Shown here piece by piece: positions 54,901 through 60,051 of a stretch of 64,000 bases of DNA. Every line of letters begins with the position of its first letter. Within the stretch, counting starts at the first letter, position 1. Below the pieces are notes generated by a model. It ran no database searches and was not told the DNA's origin. It was given only the letters and a program-made list of their open reading frames with translations. A program made the translations under genes and the position numbers. Source of the stretch: Haemonchus contortus (Eukaryota; Nematoda; Chromadorea; Rhabditida; Trichostrongylidae); NCBI GenBank assembly GCA_000469685.2, contig LS997562.1, forward strand, positions 39,372,845-39,436,844, given 5' to 3'.

Positions 54901-57900
54901 TCTTGCGCAGGTTGAGGACCAAGCTCAGTTTTTGAGCTTTTTTTTGGAAGGTGAACAGGTGCCTCTATAAATTTCTCCCGGCTGCTCGTCTGGAGATTCC
55001 TTTAGTTTGGATGAATATGCATAAATGCCGAATAACCAATCAATTCGTTAGTTAATTCATTCCCAGTATTAAAAAGATGTCAGCTTATAGGCGTTCGAAT
55101 TTGTTTTGAATAAAATTGCTTCGAACAGCATTTCAATAGGGAATGGTTTCCTTGCCTAATGAATGTTTTTTTTCTGACATTACACTCTCTAGTTCATCAT
55201 GAAGCAGAAACAATTAGTAAGGCTCAAAGGCCATTGCAGTGAATTCGCTATTTTTTTGATTTTGAACTGGGTGTGCCTATTATTCATCACCTGTATCACC
55301 TGTCGTCCCGTTGATTATCGACTTCCTCGAGCGGGCGCCAGTAACGTCTCCATTCGTCCCTGTCACGAGCCAGAGTGGTCCAGTGAATCGTTCTCGCTCC
55401 AGGGACACGAGGTTCAACATTCCTTTCGTTCAGAGCTTTCGTGAAGAAGTCTGACCATCTCGTTGGCGGCCTTCCTGGAGTTCGTTTGATGTCCCGAGGA
55501 ATCCAGTCAGTAACCGCCCTGGTCCAACGGTCATCACTATATCGCATAACGTGTCCGGCCCACCTGATCTTCGATTTCTTGGCGTAATCAACGGCATCCC
55601 TGATCTTCGTTCGGTGACGGAGCTCGGAACTCCGGATTCCCTTCTGCACTTGCGTGTATAGGGAAATTCCGAGCATCGCCCTTTCCAAAGCGCGTTGAGT
55701 AACGCTGACAGCATGCTCATCCTGCTTTCGTAGAGTCCAGGTCTCCGAGGCGTACGTCAAAGCAGGAAGGACAGCAGTGTCGAAAAGGTGAGCGCGGAGC
55801 CGGGTGTTCTTTGTCTTCTTCACTACTCCCTCGATATTCTTAAATGCTCCCCACGCGGCGCGTTTCCTTCTGCACAGCTCTGGAGCTAGGTCGTTCATCA
55901 TGTTGACTTCCCGACCTAGATACACATAGCTAGAGCATTCGGAGATATTCGTTCCGTTTAACGTGAAAGGAGCATCAGGTACCAGTCCGTTTTTCATGAA
56001 CATCGTCTTCGTTAGGTTCAGCCTCAAGCCGATCTTTCCACAAGCACTATCGAATTCGGCCAGCATTCGTTCCGCCTGCTCGATGTTCGGTGTTATAAGC
56101 ACGATGTCGTCTGCAAAGCGGAGGTGATGTAGGAAGCGGCCGTCGACCTTCACTCCCAAGTCTTCCCATTCCAAATGACGCATGATATTCTCGAGGGCGG
56201 CGCTGAAAAGTTTGGGCGAAATAGTATCGCCTTGCCGGACACCTCTCTTCACGTTGACAATGACTTCCTTATAGAATGGTGAAATCCTGGTCGTGAAGCT
56301 GTCGTAGAGCTCACGAAGCATCCTTATATATTGCGTAGGAATACCCTGGTTGCCCAGGGCTTCAATTACCGCTTCTGTCTCAACGGTGTCAAAGGCTTTC
56401 TTCACGTCGATAAACGTAAGACATAGCGGCATTTTGTACTCTCGCGATACTTCAATGAGCCTTGTTAGGGTGTGGATATGATCGATTGTACTGAACCCTC
56501 TCCGAAACCCTGCTTGCTCGCATGGCTGTCCTTCATCTAATATTCTGCCAATCCTGTTTAGGATGACACGAGTGAAAAGCTTGTAGATTACGGACAGCAG
56601 GCAGATTGGGCGATAATTGCCAATATCGTCTGGATCTCCCTTTTTGTACAACAACACAGTCTTGCTAGTTTTCCACGACGTGGGCACTTTGCATTCCGAC
56701 AGGTACCGTGTGAAGAGCCTAGCCAGAGTTTTGATGATGACTGGTGGTATACTCTTCAGATGTTCTGGTTTGATCCTATCGGGACCGGGCGCTGTACAGT
56801 TCTTCATCGACGTGATGGCATGTCGTATTTCGGAAGGGAGAACCGAAGGAGCGATATATTCGTCTTGCCTAAGATGGTGAGTAGGCAGGTAGACGTGGCT
56901 GTCGAAGAGATCCGAGTAGAAGTCGTAGATGACCTTCTCCATTGCCCTCCGGGATGCAGTAACGGTTCCGTCCGGACGACGAAGGGAGGTCATCTTGGTC
57001 TTGTAATTGGCGAAGCTCCGTCGGGCTTTGCGAATGCTCTTTCCGGCCTCGGCGGCTTCGTCCATGACTGCTGCTCTTCTCTCTTTCAGATCTTCCTTTA
57101 TCGCTTCTCTGCATAGCTTCGCAAGTTCGGACGTTCGTTGATAATTGCCTGCAGCTCGCGCGATTCCACGCTGGCGTATCAGCTCGAGAGTCTCCGAAGA
57201 GAGTCGTCTCTTGGCTACTTGTAGACTCTCTGCTTTCGTAGCACTATCGTGAAGATGCTCGACGAGCCGGTTGTATTCTTCGTCGATGTTGTCGATAACG
57301 GAATCCTCCCATTTACTCGCAAGGGAAGCGAAGTTGTCCCAGTTGATGGAGGTCTTGGGGCTTCGTTTCCGAAACTTCATAGCTCTCTCCCCACGCACTG
57401 AGAAGCAGAATCTAGCGCGGAGGAGACGATGGTCCGATCCCGTGTAGAACTTCGGAACAACAGCGACGTCGGTCAGGCAAAATCTCCGATTGAAGATGAT
57501 GTGGTCTATTTCATTATGGAACTGTCCACCAGGTGACTCCCATGTCCATCTTAAATGAGAGGGCTTCTGGAACTGCGAGTTACCATGGATGGTGTGGGTC
57601 GTCATGATAAACTCGGACAGCCTTTCACCCTGCTCATTCCATTCCACTCCGTGAGTCCCGATGTGAAGCTCTTCAGCCGTTCTTCTGGGGCCAATCTTGG
57701 CGTTAAAATCACCGACGATGACCTTGAAGAAAGTGTGGTCTTTTCTGTAGAGCCTCTCCAGATCCATATAAAACGCTTCCAACTCCTCTTCTTCGTAGCT
57801 CGATGTTGGTGCGTAAGCAACGAAGATGGTTAGAGCTGGGATTGAGCCACATCTTCTTAATCGCAAACGTCCGATTCGGGTTGTTAAGCTTTCGTACGAA

Positions 57901-60051
57901 TCGATGTTCATGGCCAAGTGCGTATTGACGAGGACACCTACACCGCCGACGCCTCTACTGTCGCATGTTCCAAGGAACAGTTCTTCTCCAGTCTCAAATA
58001 CAGCGTGCAGCGGGCGATGCCTCCTCGTCTCGGTCAGTCCGATGACGTCGTACTTGATCTTCCTAGCTTGCATCATCAGGTCTTCTATACACGCTTCCGA
58101 TGCAAGCGTCCGTGCGTTGAAAGTACAGATCGCCATCCTAGTCCTTCTCCTTTTGGGCAGCCTGTTTTGGCCCTGAGATTTTAGCAGCCTCTCCCGAGCG
58201 GTCCTACCCAACGCTGCCGTATTGGGGGCTCCCTCAGGTTCAGGGGAATGAGGCCCATTTTTATTACTGTTTTTGGCGGTGAAAGAAAAAACCCATCGTG
58301 TAGCTTGCCAGGCTCTGACGTGGGGGGTTGGACGAGGGGCTTTGTTTTTGGAGGCGGCCCCGAATCGCCTCCCGGATACTTCCCAGCGTGACTTGTTCGT
58401 CACTCGAATGCAAGCTTTTGGCCGAGTCGATGGGCAGGATACCAACTGCACCCACAGACTCTCCACACACGTATGCATGGATCACCTGCGAGAAACAGAG
58501 GGTATATCGACCCAGCACAGCAGAATCAAGGAGTCCATCCCCTGAATCCACCTGCGTCTCTGGGAAAGTACCGGTGACTTTTGGTCGGCGATTAGTTCCC
58601 CTATCCGCCACCTGGGGACGCCCTACGTAGCCTCGTCACTAACCGGCTGGGGATCCTTCAGTGAGAGAGAACCCTCAGTGAAGGAGATCCTATTATTCAT
58701 ACACTAGGCTTTTCACCAATCGTATCTACACATCCCCATGATCAAATCGAATTCACTCCAACTTCTCCACCTTCCTTCATCATTGGGATTTAGTACAAAA
58801 TTGTTGAGTTCTGAATGCTGGATTGCTGTTTCCTAGGATGTGAGCAATCGTTCAGCCACGGCTGAAACGCGATAAACATCTGCGCTCTAGGTGAGCGGCA
58901 TTTCGTCGAATCTCATGCAAGCATAATGAGAGAGGGAGATTTGCTTTGCAAAAAATTGTTTGGGCAACGTTTGAACCCGAATCGTTCCGATTACAACAGC
59001 TACATTATCGGTTTACATAGTCAATAATGTCGAAAATCATTCGTAATCCCATTTAATAGGAGCTGCATAAGGCTCCGGAAAAGAACTTTTTCCTTCCGAA
59101 ACAGATTTTCTCTGCATTGTACTCGATGACAATAAATATGTCGTATACTTTATGGTAGTAATTATTGGGTACTGGAACTTTTTCTATGCTACACGGTATT
59201 CGGAATTAGAGGCACATTTCACGACCGAATGGTCTCTGAGATATCCTTCCAGTGCCAACCTGTGGCCGCCAAAAATAGCGCGTGGAACACTGAAGGGTCG
59301 AAAAAATTGTCGTTTTTTTAATTTTTTAATTGTGACAGTAACTATGAGATGGAGAAAAAAAGGTCTTTCCTACAGCATATATCGCCGTGTCGCCAGGTTA
59401 ATACCGTTAACAATGGTCCAGATACTCATTAACCACGCCTAATGTCGAAACTCCGCCTCTTGCAGAGATCAGGCATCTGCGGAAAAGTGGCGATTGCGAA
59501 TGATTTACAGTATGATCAATATGGTCAAACATGGCCTTTTAAAGATACCGAAAAGTTGGGGTTGTATATGAAATGATGATTTTTTAATGTAATTCATTTT
59601 CTCAGAAAGTACTTGCATGGACGTCAACGTCAAAGGATTTTTTGATGTGTTGTGCCACCTTCTGTCCACGCTTGCTATTTGTTTGCTTATTTATTTGTTT
59701 ATTTATTGTTTTATTTCATTATTTATTTGATTGAGAGATCACAACCGACGGCTCTCGCATTTTTTTTTTTTGCGAAATTATACCTGTAGTTGGAATAAGT
59801 CGCAATTCCAATTTCTGAGTAATTGTAGGGCTGAAAGGGAAATCTGATTTTGTAAAACTAAATTTTTTCTCGCTTCTTACTCTATCTGGAACAGTTTTGA
59901 GTGTTTTCTGTGAAAATTCTACCGCTAAGTGATAACACGAATTCAGTTTTTCCTTTTTAGCCAAACCATCCAAGAAGAGGACGAAAAACGAACTCCTCAA
60001 GAGCTTTGGCATTGGGCTTACAAGCATGTATGCAAAAGCCTCGGCTATAAG
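6932..60051 (+). CDS. unc-13: UNC-13/Munc13 long isoform, N-terminal part (spliced, truncated by the window)
   Basis: UNC-13 is the presynaptic priming factor that opens syntaxin and promotes SNARE assembly at active zones. Model: join(6932..6953, 7022..7051, 27145..27244, 28587..28697, 29490..29620, 44187..44254, 44382..44427, 46060..46187, 48302..48398, 48976..49116, 49344..49494, 49559..49618, 50390..50443, 50498..50541, 51348..51447, 51511..51780, 52116..52169, 52771..52899, 59961..60051). Every join keeps phase, giving 609 codons without a stop. Residues 1 to about 150 form the C2A domain (MSLLCVTIKKARL, then [31 protein letters not shown]), which in the family homodimerises or binds the RIM/UNC-10 zinc finger. 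The rest is a charged linker with [16 protein letters not shown] and [14 protein letters not shown]. The C1, C2B, MUN and C2C domains are not in the window. The start was chosen because it begins the conserved first C2 strand and is in phase. The exons near 52.0-52.9 kb are the least certain. Confidence 0.9.
7022..7051 (+). CDS. unc-13: unc-13 exon 2 (30-nt microexon)
   Basis: Acceptor TTGTTTCAG, donor GTTG|GTGAGT. Encodes (I)KKARLQGSV(G/D). Intron 1 is only 68 bases. The exon ends in phase 1 and joins exon 3 across an intron of about 20 kb. Confidence 0.85.
9892..10181 (-). mobile_element. tRNA-derived SINE copy 2
   Basis: Reverse orientation. The head on the - strand has GGTGTGGGGGCAAGTGGGGC and a degenerate B box AGATTCGTATCC. 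The body includes 'tccatccctcc', 'tggtaccag', 'gggaggat' and the 'acgcactcaaacaggcac' region, and the element ends in 'gaggccgaaagcggggcg'. Confidence 0.65.
12930..12941. repeat. Homopolymer G run (12 nt)
   Basis: Twelve consecutive G residues in intron 2, prone to assembly or sequencing length error. Confidence 0.8.
18826..18960 (+). mobile_element. tRNA-like (SINE-type) fragment, different body
   Basis: An A-box-like GGTAGTGTAAGGG and a canonical B-box GGGTTCGAGACC (about 18894) lie 50 bases apart, as in a tRNA promoter. The flanks do not form a convincing acceptor stem, so it is better read as a tRNA-derived repeat than a functional tRNA gene. Confidence 0.35.
20115..20358 (-). mobile_element. 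tRNA-derived SINE copy 3
   Basis: On the - strand the head reads GCCGAGGTGGTGCAAGTGG (A box), then GGGTTCAATATCC (B box), followed by the family body 'gccttccatccctccggag', a 'gggagaat' equivalent and 'catgcgcattcaaaacgcc'. The tail ends near 20115. Confidence 0.7.
23078..23290 (+). mobile_element. tRNA-derived SINE copy 4, truncated head
   Basis: Body matches the family consensus seen in other copies: 'ccttccggggtcggttca', 'ttggtaccagatccgtctg', 'gcaagtcattgtataggc' and 'gaatcgaagtcgaatgc'. The tRNA-like head is missing or too diverged to see. Confidence 0.7.
23685..23965 (+). mobile_element. tRNA-derived SINE copy 5
   Basis: The head at 23685-23735 has AGCGGTGTACTGCCAAGTG and a decayed B box. 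The body 'gagccttccatccctcc', 'aattggtaccacactcgtct' and 'gcggggcgcatccca' matches the family. It lies about 400 bases after copy 4 in the same orientation. Confidence 0.6.
27145..27244 (+). CDS. unc-13: unc-13 exon 3, C2A core
   Basis: Acceptor CTTTTTCAG, donor TT|GTAAGC. Encodes [17 protein letters not shown] then CWEQEFIF, which is diagnostic of the Munc13/UNC-13 C2A domain and is the anchor for the gene identification. The phase matches exons 2 and 4. Confidence 0.95.
27715..27800 (+). mobile_element. Possible tRNA-derived SINE head
   Basis: GGAGATCGAATCC at about 27764 resembles a B box and is preceded at the right distance by a TACGGGTCGAGTATCG region. The downstream body is not clearly the main SINE family. 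Confidence 0.25.
28190..28440 (-). mobile_element. 5'-truncated RTE retrotransposon fragment
   Basis: On the - strand this matches the last 80 or so codons of the intact RTE ORF at 55296-58478 (the region around the Arg/Trp-rich C-terminus, 'gagcgggcgccagt' on the + strand). It is diverged and lacks the endonuclease and polymerase domains. It lies in unc-13 intron 3. Confidence 0.8.
28587..28697 (+). CDS. unc-13: unc-13 exon 4, C2A
   Basis: Acceptor TATTTTCAG, donor TATTG|GTAAGT. Encodes [20 protein letters not shown] then [16 protein letters not shown], the middle of the C2A domain. Phase-compatible with its neighbours. Confidence 0.95.
29075..29290. repeat. Unclassified dispersed repeat, copy A
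   Basis: Shares an ordered set of blocks with 53215-53430: 'acgtacacacc', 'gtgttataacg', 'gctcatgt.g', 'gatgcataa.ctcg' and 'taaactttttcgaagccc'. No ends or coding capacity are recognised. A transposon or SINE of unknown type is likely. Confidence 0.5.
29490..29620 (+). CDS. unc-13: unc-13 exon 5, C2A end
   Basis: Acceptor GATTCAG, donor TTTTG|GTGAGT. Encodes [20 protein letters not shown], then [19 protein letters not shown], the conserved close of the C2A domain. Confidence 0.93.
30958..30996. repeat. Two-copy tandem duplication, about 19 bp
   Basis: 'catgacaaaataaaggagtt' is repeated immediately as 'catgacaaaataaagg'. A small, recent tandem duplication. Confidence 0.75.
33630..34461. mobile_element. 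Mariner-like element, internally deleted, with nested RTE insertion
   Basis: Ends are TTAGGTTGATGCATAATTAT (33630) and its inverted copy ending at 34461, each flanked by TA. TTAGGTTG-type termini are typical of mariner elements. Remnants of a + strand transposase end are readable: [20 protein letters not shown] and [13 protein letters not shown] (about 33959-34102), matching the C-terminal part of mariner transposases. Most of the catalytic region is missing, and stops are present. An RTE fragment sits inside at 34140-34381. Confidence 0.8.
34140..34381 (+). mobile_element. RTE fragment inserted in a mariner, with 13-bp TSD
   Basis: Matches the 3' end of the intact RTE ORF ([20 protein letters not shown] is readable), followed by a GGTGACAGGTGACAGGTG tail. 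ATGTCTTTGCTTA is present directly on both sides (34127-34139 and 34382-34394), a perfect 13-bp target-site duplication. It is a 5'-truncated insertion, as usual for target-primed reverse transcription. Confidence 0.9.
34518..34549. repeat. Perfect 14-bp hairpin
   Basis: TGACCGACAGGAAC (34518-34531), a TCAT loop, and its exact inverse (34536-34549). It lies between two copies of the mariner right end (34443-34461 and about 34611-34627). Confidence 0.75.
35598..36869 (-). mobile_element. Mariner-like DNA transposon (1272 bp), dead
   Basis: Terminal inverted repeats of CAGGGTGTCCCAAAATTATT type continue to ...TGCGCC at both ends and are flanked by TA. The - strand encodes remnants of a transposase. 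'[16 protein letters not shown]' (about 36000) is the conserved DDD/E-region motif of Tc1/mariner enzymes. Frameshifts and stops break the ORF, so it cannot move itself. It lies in unc-13 intron 5, upstream of the visible exons of the nested gene. Confidence 0.85.
37063..37124. repeat. 31-bp tandem duplication, two copies
   Basis: 'ttttagctccgtgactaatg' plus 'aacggtggg' occurs twice, 31 bases apart, with no mismatch in the core. Confidence 0.85.
37604..37784 (+). CDS. Nested gene, hydrophobic-hairpin exon
   Basis: Acceptor CTACCCTTTCAG. After one base the frame is open to 37823 with two hydrophobic stretches. The end at CAT|GTGTCT keeps phase with the next exon. An alternative early donor after 37668 would break that phase. 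No start codon is seen, so upstream exons must exist. Confidence 0.5.
37604..43287 (+). CDS. Nested gene in unc-13 intron 5; vezatin-like membrane protein (tentative), 3' part
   Basis: Model: join(37604..37784, 39313..39463, 40336..40460, 41921..42037, 42823..42855, 42935..43106, 43184..43287). It ends at TAG, and all joins keep phase. The first listed exon encodes [17 protein letters not shown] followed by two hydrophobic segments ([13 protein letters not shown] and [17 protein letters not shown]), a likely membrane hairpin. Helical, charged segments follow: [58 protein letters not shown] and ELQRWRFYFENDLN. The C-terminus ends [11 protein letters not shown]. The order of hairpin, helices, then a [R/K].[Y/W].[F/Y]YFE-type helix recalls vezatin, an adherens-junction protein that binds myosin VIIA; this is an inference from memory of the family. 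The 5' exons are not resolved; 37351-37394 is a phase-compatible candidate. The donors at 37785 and 42856 are weak. Confidence 0.6.
38920..39080 (+). mobile_element. Degenerate SINE-like copy
   Basis: A B-box-like AAATTGAATCCC (about 38930) is followed by 'gatactcgtcctggcc' and then 'ggacgtcaaatgcaggacg', resembling the head junction and tail of the SINE family with the middle deleted. Confidence 0.35.
39313..39463 (+). CDS. Nested gene exon ([14 protein letters not shown])
   Basis: Acceptor ACGTTCAG, donor CGGG|GTAATC. Fifty open codons, amphipathic, with [18 protein letters not shown]. Joins the next exon through a split GGG codon. Confidence 0.7.
40336..40460 (+). CDS. Nested gene exon ([14 protein letters not shown])
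   Basis: Acceptor TTTTTCCCTCAG, donor GAG|GTCAGG. Encodes [20 protein letters not shown] then [20 protein letters not shown]. The other two frames stop quickly. Confidence 0.7.
41440..41600. repeat. GC-rich triplet tract (CCT/CTC, then GTC/GCC)
   Basis: Runs of CCTCCTCCT near 41449 and of CGTCGTCGTGGTCGCCGTCG near 41540 form a local GC island inside the nested gene's intron. Arg-rich and Val/Ala-rich open frames over it are composition artefacts. It could be a regulatory island; nothing specific shows this. Confidence 0.5.
41921..42037 (+). CDS. Nested gene exon ([14 protein letters not shown])
   Basis: Acceptor CTGTCTTCAG, donor AAG|GTGTAG. Encodes [20 protein letters not shown] then [19 protein letters not shown], a helical, charged segment. 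Begins and ends in phase 0. Confidence 0.65.
42823..42855 (+). CDS. Nested gene microexon ([11 protein letters not shown])
   Basis: Acceptor TTGTCGCAG, weak donor TTT|GTATTC. Eleven codons in phase 0. It joins well to YFENDLN downstream, but it is the least secure exon of this gene, and the exact boundaries may differ. Confidence 0.45.
42935..43106 (+). CDS. Nested gene exon ([15 protein letters not shown])
   Basis: Acceptor TTATACAG, donor GAAA|GTAATT. Fifty-seven open codons including [20 protein letters not shown] and [20 protein letters not shown]. Confidence 0.7.
43136..43154. repeat. (TA)n microsatellite
   Basis: A short TA run inside the last intron of the nested gene. Confidence 0.7.
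43184..43287 (+). CDS. Nested gene terminal exon with TAG stop
   Basis: Acceptor TTCTGTTCCCAG. Completes a Lys codon split across the intron, then [20 protein letters not shown] and a C-terminus of [11 protein letters not shown] before TAG at 43285-43287. About 900 bases separate the stop from the next unc-13 exon. Confidence 0.7.
44187..44254 (+). CDS. unc-13: unc-13 exon 6
   Basis: Acceptor GTTTCCAG, donor AAC|GTGAGT. Encodes [20 protein letters not shown] then IDN. A short helical segment immediately after C2A, as in the family. Confidence 0.93.
44382..44427 (+). CDS. unc-13: unc-13 exon 7
   Basis: Acceptor GATTTAG, donor CATT|GTGAGT. Encodes [15 protein letters not shown]. In phase with exons 6 and 8. 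Confidence 0.85.
45063..45330 (-). mobile_element. 5'-truncated RTE fragment with expanded C/CTC tract
   Basis: Matches the 3' terminus of the intact RTE on the - strand, including the 'atcacctgtatcacctgtc' tail. A (C)13 plus (CTC)n microsatellite has grown inside it at 45180-45215, where the intact copy has unique sequence. In unc-13 intron 7. Confidence 0.85.
45180..45215. repeat. Poly-C / (CTC)n microsatellite
   Basis: Thirteen C residues followed by about seven CTC repeats, inside the RTE fragment. Confidence 0.9.
46060..46187 (+). CDS. unc-13: unc-13 exon 8 (SEDSDYTSD)
   Basis: Acceptor TTTCTTCAG, donor ACA|GTAAGT. Encodes [20 protein letters not shown], then [20 protein letters not shown]. 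The SEDSDYTSD block is a recognisable Munc13/UNC-13 linker motif; the His-rich end is notable. Confidence 0.93.
46915..47010 (+). mobile_element. tRNA-like (SINE-type) fragment
   Basis: CGGTTCAAATCCACG at about 46968 is a good B box, preceded by GTGATTATGTCGAAGGG as a poor A box. The downstream sequence does not match the main SINE body. Confidence 0.3.
47597..47855 (+). mobile_element. tRNA-derived SINE copy 6, best-preserved head
   Basis: The head has GTGTGGCGGCAATTGGCGCAG (A box) and GGTTCAAATCCCGG (B box, 47647), about 35 bases apart, as in a pol III internal promoter. The body follows: 'ccaccatgccttcgg', 'ctcgtctgggaggatgaaag', 'caccgcaagtcattgtat' and 'ggagtcgagtgtggggcgc'. This copy defines the family. 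Confidence 0.85.
47960..48095 (-). mobile_element. tRNA-like (SINE-type) fragment
   Basis: On the - strand GGGGGTTCAAATCTCG (about 48038-48053) is a B box, with GGTTTCGGTAAGTATATG upstream of it. The body differs from the main family. Confidence 0.3.
48302..48398 (+). CDS. unc-13: unc-13 exon 9
   Basis: Acceptor GATATCCAG, donor TACG|GTATTG. Encodes [20 protein letters not shown], then [12 protein letters not shown]. Acidic and Tyr/His-rich. Confidence 0.9.
48976..49116 (+). CDS. unc-13: unc-13 exon 10
   Basis: Acceptor TATTTTAG, donor TACG|GTAAGG. Encodes [20 protein letters not shown], then [20 protein letters not shown] and HYANEY. Confidence 0.9.
49344..49494 (+). CDS. unc-13: unc-13 exon 11
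   Basis: Acceptor CTTTTCAG, donor CCAGG|GTGAGA. Encodes [20 protein letters not shown], then [20 protein letters not shown] and [10 protein letters not shown]. Confidence 0.9.
49559..49618 (+). CDS. unc-13: unc-13 exon 12
   Basis: Acceptor ATTTTCAG, donor CACC|GTGAGT. Encodes [20 protein letters not shown]. Intron 11 is only 64 bases. Confidence 0.9.
50390..50443 (+). CDS. unc-13: unc-13 exon 13
   Basis: Acceptor CCCTTCAG, donor GAGAA|GTAAGG. Encodes [19 protein letters not shown] phase-preserving 54-base exon, so it could be a cassette. Confidence 0.88.
50498..50541 (+). CDS. unc-13: unc-13 exon 14
   Basis: Acceptor TTTTTCAG, donor AAAT|GTAAGT. Encodes [15 protein letters not shown]. Intron 13 is 54 bases. 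Confidence 0.88.
51040..51140 (-). mobile_element. Short RTE 3' fragment
   Basis: 'gggcgccgataaggcccccg', 'ttcatccctgtcgcgagcc' and 'agagcggtccaacggatcgt' match the C-terminal coding end of the intact RTE on the - strand. About 100 bases remain. In unc-13 intron 14. Confidence 0.7.
51348..51447 (+). CDS. unc-13: unc-13 exon 15
   Basis: Acceptor CTATTTAG, donor AGCG|GTATGA. Encodes [20 protein letters not shown], then [13 protein letters not shown]. Confidence 0.88.
51511..51780 (+). CDS. unc-13: unc-13 exon 16 (largest, 270 nt)
   Basis: Acceptor ATCCTTTAG, donor GCCCA|GTGAGT. Encodes [20 protein letters not shown], then [40 protein letters not shown] and [20 protein letters not shown]. Extremely Glu/Asp/His/Trp-rich, and predicted disordered. 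Confidence 0.9.
52034..52045 (+). CDS. unc-13: Possible 12-nt alternative unc-13 microexon
   Basis: TGTCAG|AGGTTGGAAACG|GTATGA. It is a multiple of three and fits the phase between exons 16 and 17 (adds QGWK-type residues). Sites this short occur by chance, so this is only a candidate. Confidence 0.2.
52116..52169 (+). CDS. unc-13: unc-13 exon 17 (cassette candidate)
   Basis: Acceptor CTACGTAG. Encodes [17 protein letters not shown] in the frame set by exon 16. The donor AT|GTAGGA overlaps an in-frame TAG: unspliced reading stops at once after ...DSAYM. The exon is 54 bases, so skipping it keeps the frame. Confidence 0.6.
52581..52600 (+). CDS. unc-13: Possible 20-nt unc-13 microexon
   Basis: Acceptor TTTCCCTCTCAAAG, donor TTCAG|GTAAAT. 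Encodes HSWTDS in phase after exon 17 and requires the next exon to begin at 52788. An attractive but unproven alternative to the simpler model. Confidence 0.35.
52771..52899 (+). CDS. unc-13: unc-13 exon 18, start uncertain
   Basis: Clear coding: [20 protein letters not shown], then [18 protein letters not shown], donor CAGCG|GTGAGT. Two phase-valid ways exist to reach it: acceptor GGCAG at 52770, or a 20-nt microexon at 52581-52600 (CTCTCAAAG acceptor, GTAAAT donor, encoding HSWTDS) joined to an acceptor at 52787. Neither acceptor at the main exon has a good pyrimidine tract. Confidence 0.7.
53215..53430. repeat. Unclassified dispersed repeat, copy B
   Basis: Shares ordered blocks with 29075-29290 ('acgtacatacacgccc', 'gtgttatgacg', 'gctcatgtgataggcacg', 'gacgcataatctcg' and 'taaacttttgaagccc'). 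A shorter similarity may exist near 47085-47130. Confidence 0.5.
53620..54884 (-). mobile_element. Mariner-like DNA transposon (1265 bp), dead
   Basis: The ends CAGGGTGGGCCAAAATTATG (left) and the inverted CAGGGTGGGCCAAAATCATG (right) are flanked by TA. The - strand keeps transposase pieces such as [20 protein letters not shown] (about 54125-54185), matching the IMVWAGIT..KTPL.F..GVK block of mariner transposases. Stops and frameshifts interrupt the gene. The tips resemble those of the element at 35598 but the interior differs. Confidence 0.85.
55288..58688 (-). mobile_element. Full-length RTE-type non-LTR retrotransposon
   Basis: CCTATTATTCAT lies directly on both sides (55276-55287 and 58689-58700), a perfect 12-bp target-site duplication that defines a 3401-bp element in the - orientation. 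It has a 5'UTR of about 210 bases, one intact ORF and a very short 3' end with tandem 'ACAGGTGAT' type sequence. No poly-A tail is present, typical of RTE elements. It interrupts unc-13 intron 18. Confidence 0.93.
55296..58478 (-). CDS. RTE endonuclease/reverse transcriptase polyprotein
   Basis: An intact 1060-codon ORF. It nicks target DNA and copies the element RNA at the nick. Residues 1-113 are a basic N-terminal region. The APE-type endonuclease spans about 114-360: [17 protein letters not shown] (about 146-153), VGDFNAKIG (GDFNA at 256-260) and TGSDHRLL (SDH at 348-350). The reverse transcriptase spans about 600-880: [22 protein letters not shown] (about 689-698), RQGDTISP and the catalytic FADD at 788-791. 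The C-terminal portion is Arg/Trp-rich. All key residues are present and no stop breaks the frame, so the protein may be active. An internal Met near residue 114 could be the true start; I kept the longest frame. Confidence 0.93.
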   Translation of the reverse strand: MHTCVESLWVQLVSCPSTRPKACIRVTNKSRWEVSGRRFGAASKNKAPRPTPHVRAWQATRWVFSFTAKNSNKNGPHSPEPEGAPNTAALGRTARERLLKSQGQNRLPKRRRTRMAICTFNARTLASEACIEDLMMQARKIKYDVIGLTETRRHRPLHAVFETGEELFLGTCDSRGVGGVGVLVNTHLAMNIDSYESLTTRIGRLRLRRCGSIPALTIFVAYAPTSSYEEEELEAFYMDLERLYRKDHTFFKVIVGDFNAKIGPRRTAEELHIGTHGVEWNEQGERLSEFIMTTHTIHGNSQFQKPSHLRWTWESPGGQFHNEIDHIIFNRRFCLTDVAVVPKFYTGSDHRLLRARFCFSVRGERAMKFRKRSPKTSINWDNFASLASKWEDSVIDNIDEEYNRLVEHLHDSATKAESLQVAKRRLSSETLELIRQRGIARAAGNYQRTSELAKLCREAIKEDLKERRAAVMDEAAEAGKSIRKARRSFANYKTKMTSLRRPDGTVTASRRAMEKVIYDFYSDLFDSHVYLPTHHLRQDEYIAPSVLPSEIRHAITSMKNCTAPGPDRIKPEHLKSIPPVIIKTLARLFTRYLSECKVPTSWKTSKTVLLYKKGDPDDIGNYRPICLLSVIYKLFTRVILNRIGRILDEGQPCEQAGFRRGFSTIDHIHTLTRLIEVSREYKMPLCLTFIDVKKAFDTVETEAVIEALGNQGIPTQYIRMLRELYDSFTTRISPFYKEVIVNVKRGVRQGDTISPKLFSAALENIMRHLEWEDLGVKVDGRFLHHLRFADDIVLITPNIEQAERMLAEFDSACGKIGLRLNLTKTMFMKNGLVPDAPFTLNGTNISECSSYVYLGREVNMMNDLAPELCRRKRAAWGAFKNIEGVVKKTKNTRLRAHLFDTAVLPALTYASETWTLRKQDEHAVSVTQRALERAMLGISLYTQVQKGIRSSELRHRTKIRDAVDYAKKSKIRWAGHVMRYSDDRWTRAVTDWIPRDIKRTPGRPPTRWSDFFTKALNERNVEPRVPGARTIHWTTLARDRDEWRRYWRPLEEVDNQRDDR
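59961..60051 (+). CDS. unc-13: unc-13 exon 19 (last in window)
   Basis: Acceptor TCCTTTTTAG, donor AAG|GTATGA. Encodes [20 protein letters not shown] then [10 protein letters not shown], in phase with the previous exon. A conserved-looking segment of the UNC-13 linker. The gene continues beyond the window. Confidence 0.9.

Larger units (their letters stand above)
52900..59960 (+). other. unc-13 intron 18, mostly mobile DNA
   Basis: About 7.1 kb, of which roughly 4.9 kb is a mariner, a full-length RTE and a diverged repeat, listed separately. The stretches 54887-55275 and 58701-59960 show no gene; the latter has only short frames. Confidence 0.8.
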
